Position numbers and translations under genes: made by a program
Shown: positions 62,640 to 64,000 of the stretch, piece after piece
Numbering within the stretch: position 1 is the first letter of the stretch
Layout: the number at the start of each line of letters is the position of its first letter
Origin: DASSFG01 sp035547915
Lineage (GTDB): Bacteria > Planctomycetota > Planctomycetia > Pirellulales > JAICIG01
Reading direction: 5' to 3'
Length of the DNA: 64,000 nucleotides
NCBI GenBank assembly: GCA_035547915.1
Contig: DASZTS010000095.1
Location: forward strand, 186,001-250,000
The notes under the pieces: generated by a model
What the model was told of the DNA's origin: nothing
What the model saw: the letters and a program-made list of their open reading frames with translations, nothing else
The model's database searches: none

Positions 62640-64000
62640 ATGCGTAACATCCAAGCCGTCCGCCCTCTGTTTGAGCTCTCCAAGCCCGGTCGACGCGCGG
62701 CGCAATTGCCGGCCTGCGACGTGCCCCAGCAACCTCTCGAAGACTTGCTGCCCGCCGAAGCGCTGGCCGCCGCGCCACCCGCCTTGCCCGAATTGTCCGA
62801 GCCCGACGTGGTGCGGCACTTCACGAACCTGTCGACCTTGAATATGTCGGTCGATACGCATTTCTATCCGCTCGGGTCCTGTACGATGAAGTATAACCCC
62901 AAGCGCAACGAGCGGCTGGTGTCGTTGCCGGGGCTGGCCGACCTGCACCCGTATCAACCTGTCGATACGTTGCAGGGCATGCTCGAACTGCTTTGGCGAT
63001 TGCAGGAGATGCTGGCCGAGATCGGCGGGTTGCACGCCGTTTCGCTCCAGCCGGCCGCGGGTGCTCATGGCGAGTTGACGTGCCTGCTCATGGCCCGCGC
63101 CTACTACCGACAACTCGGCCAGGCGCGCAGCAGGGTGCTCGCCCCCGACAGCGCTCACGGCACCAACCCGGCCAGCGCCACCGTGGCCGGCTTCGATTAC
63201 GTGACGGTCAAGAGCACGCCGCGCGGCTTCGTCGATTTGGAAGATCTCCGCCTCAAGCTCGACGATCGCGTGGCCGTGTTCATGATCACCAACCCGAACA
63301 CGTTGGGCATGTTCGATCGGCAGATCGGCCAGATCGCGGAATTGGTGCACGCCGCCGGCGGATTGGTCTATCTCGACGGCGCGAACATGAACGCCATTCT
63401 CGGCATCAGCCGCCCGGGCGATTTCGGCGCCGACATGATGCATTACAACCCGCACAAGACGTTCAGCGGGCCGCACGGTGGCGGTGGACCCGGCGCGGGG
63501 CCGATCGCCGTCCGCCAGAACCTCGAGCCGTTCTTGCCGGTGCCCGTCGTCGAGCGCGCCGGCGATGGTTACCGCTTGACGTACGATCGGCCCCATTCGA
63601 TCGGCCGCGTGCGTGCCTTCTTTGGCAATGTCGGCGTGCTGGTGCGGGCCTACTGCTATATCCGCAGTTATGGACCGGATGGCCTGCGACGGGTGAGCGA
63701 GAACGCGGTGCTCAACGCCAACTACCTGCTGAGCCGCCTCAAGCACCGCTTTCCCGTGCCCCAGGGCGACCGCTGCATGCACGAGTTCGTCGCTTCGGCG
63801 GCCAAGCTCAAGGCGGAGCGCGACATCTCGGCGATGGACCTGGCCAAGCGGCTGCTCGACTACGGCTTTCACGCTCCCACGGTCTACTTTCCGCCCATCG
63901 TGCGGGAGGCTTTGATGATCGAGCCGACCGAGACGGAGAGTAAGGAGACGCTCGACGCCTTCGCCGACGCGTTGCTGGCGATCACGGAGGAACCGTCCGA
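62640..64000 (+). CDS. gcvPB: Glycine dehydrogenase subunit 2, partial (cut by right edge)
   Basis: Starts MRNIQAVRPLFELSKPGRRA; 453 codons are inside the window and the end is lost, though TEPTETESKETLDAFADALL suggests only a short tail is missing. The PLP lysine is Lys273 in MHYNPHKTFSGPHGGGGPG. Other landmarks: YPLGSCTMKYNPKRNE, DSAHGTNPASATVAGF, YLDGANMNAILG. It forms the catalytic complex with GcvPA. gcvT and gcvH are not in the window. Confidence 0.95.
   Translation, partial: MRNIQAVRPLFELSKPGRRAAQLPACDVPQQPLEDLLPAEALAAAPPALPELSEPDVVRHFTNLSTLNMSVDTHFYPLGSCTMKYNPKRNERLVSLPGLADLHPYQPVDTLQGMLELLWRLQEMLAEIGGLHAVSLQPAAGAHGELTCLLMARAYYRQLGQARSRVLAPDSAHGTNPASATVAGFDYVTVKSTPRGFVDLEDLRLKLDDRVAVFMITNPNTLGMFDRQIGQIAELVHAAGGLVYLDGANMNAILGISRPGDFGADMMHYNPHKTFSGPHGGGGPGAGPIAVRQNLEPFLPVPVVERAGDGYRLTYDRPHSIGRVRAFFGNVGVLVRAYCYIRSYGPDGLRRVSENAVLNANYLLSRLKHRFPVPQGDRCMHEFVASAAKLKAERDISAMDLAKRLLDYGFHAPTVYFPPIVREALMIEPTETESKETLDAFADALLAITEEPS

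Noticed and set aside
61389..63872. 827-codon minus-strand open frame
   Set aside because: Antisense to gcvPA-gcvPB, whose PLP lysine and family motifs are intact.

Overview
The window looks like chromosomal DNA from a planctomycete, most likely a Pirellulales-type member. The evidence is high GC, a DUF3467 protein, a BBP7-type outer-membrane protein, a ceramidase-like secreted hydrolase, several small proteins that open with an RFx(L/V/I)RxLL membrane segment, and a Gram-negative-type envelope (an LptD-like protein and an LpxL-like acyltransferase). No rRNA, tRNA, CRISPR array or phage genes were recognised. Both edges cut genes: an ExeA-type ATPase on the left and gcvPB on the right.

Layout. 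0-11.2 kb: small conserved proteins, a secreted glycoside hydrolase, an RND/MMPL exporter, a GT-C glycosyltransferase and a large LptD-like protein. 11.3-17.5 kb: signalling genes (hybrid CHASE3 kinase; FHA-GAF kinase with a receiver protein) and a ceramidase-like hydrolase. 17.6-19.8 kb: an accessory zone of small proteins and repeats. 19.8-30.6 kb: M28-PDZ peptidase, LpxL-like acyltransferase, TPR proteins, SMP-30 lactonase, and an overlapping yebC-eutA pair. 30.6-32.1 kb: no convincing gene, but a striking GCGC-saturated island. 32.1-38.4 kb: a second accessory zone with a compact three-gene operon built partly from permuted duplicated sequence, an LRR membrane protein, several proteins of about 60 aa, inverted-repeat elements and a gene broken by an in-frame TAG. 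38.4-41.4 kb: a NagA-like deacetylase, tmk and holB. 42.2-46.7 kb: a lower-GC module, partly duplicated in tandem, of a tandem-Ig surface protein with an HExxH motif plus a helical partner. 46.8-52.5 kb: a FlgI-like/HEAT lipoprotein, BBP7, and a redoxin-fold protein lacking its cysteines. 52.5-61.2 kb: a cell-surface glycan cluster (LtaS/sulfatase-like enzyme, GT2, and three polytopic GT-C-like proteins). 61.3 kb to the end: gcvPA-gcvPB.

The most unusual features are repeats. A family of about 100 bp with inverted ends recurs roughly nine times (whole or partial) between 11.3 and 61.3 kb. Its centre is a terminator-like hairpin and its ends repeatedly form or touch start and stop codons. In one case it provides the start codon and first codons of a signal peptide. 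A second, 81 bp, inverted-ended element sits exactly at the start codon of two related small genes. Other leads are the GCGC island, whose alternating purine-pyrimidine runs could adopt Z-DNA, and the duplicated surface-protein module. Coordinates, starts and motifs were read by eye; family assignments rest on recognised motifs, not database searches.
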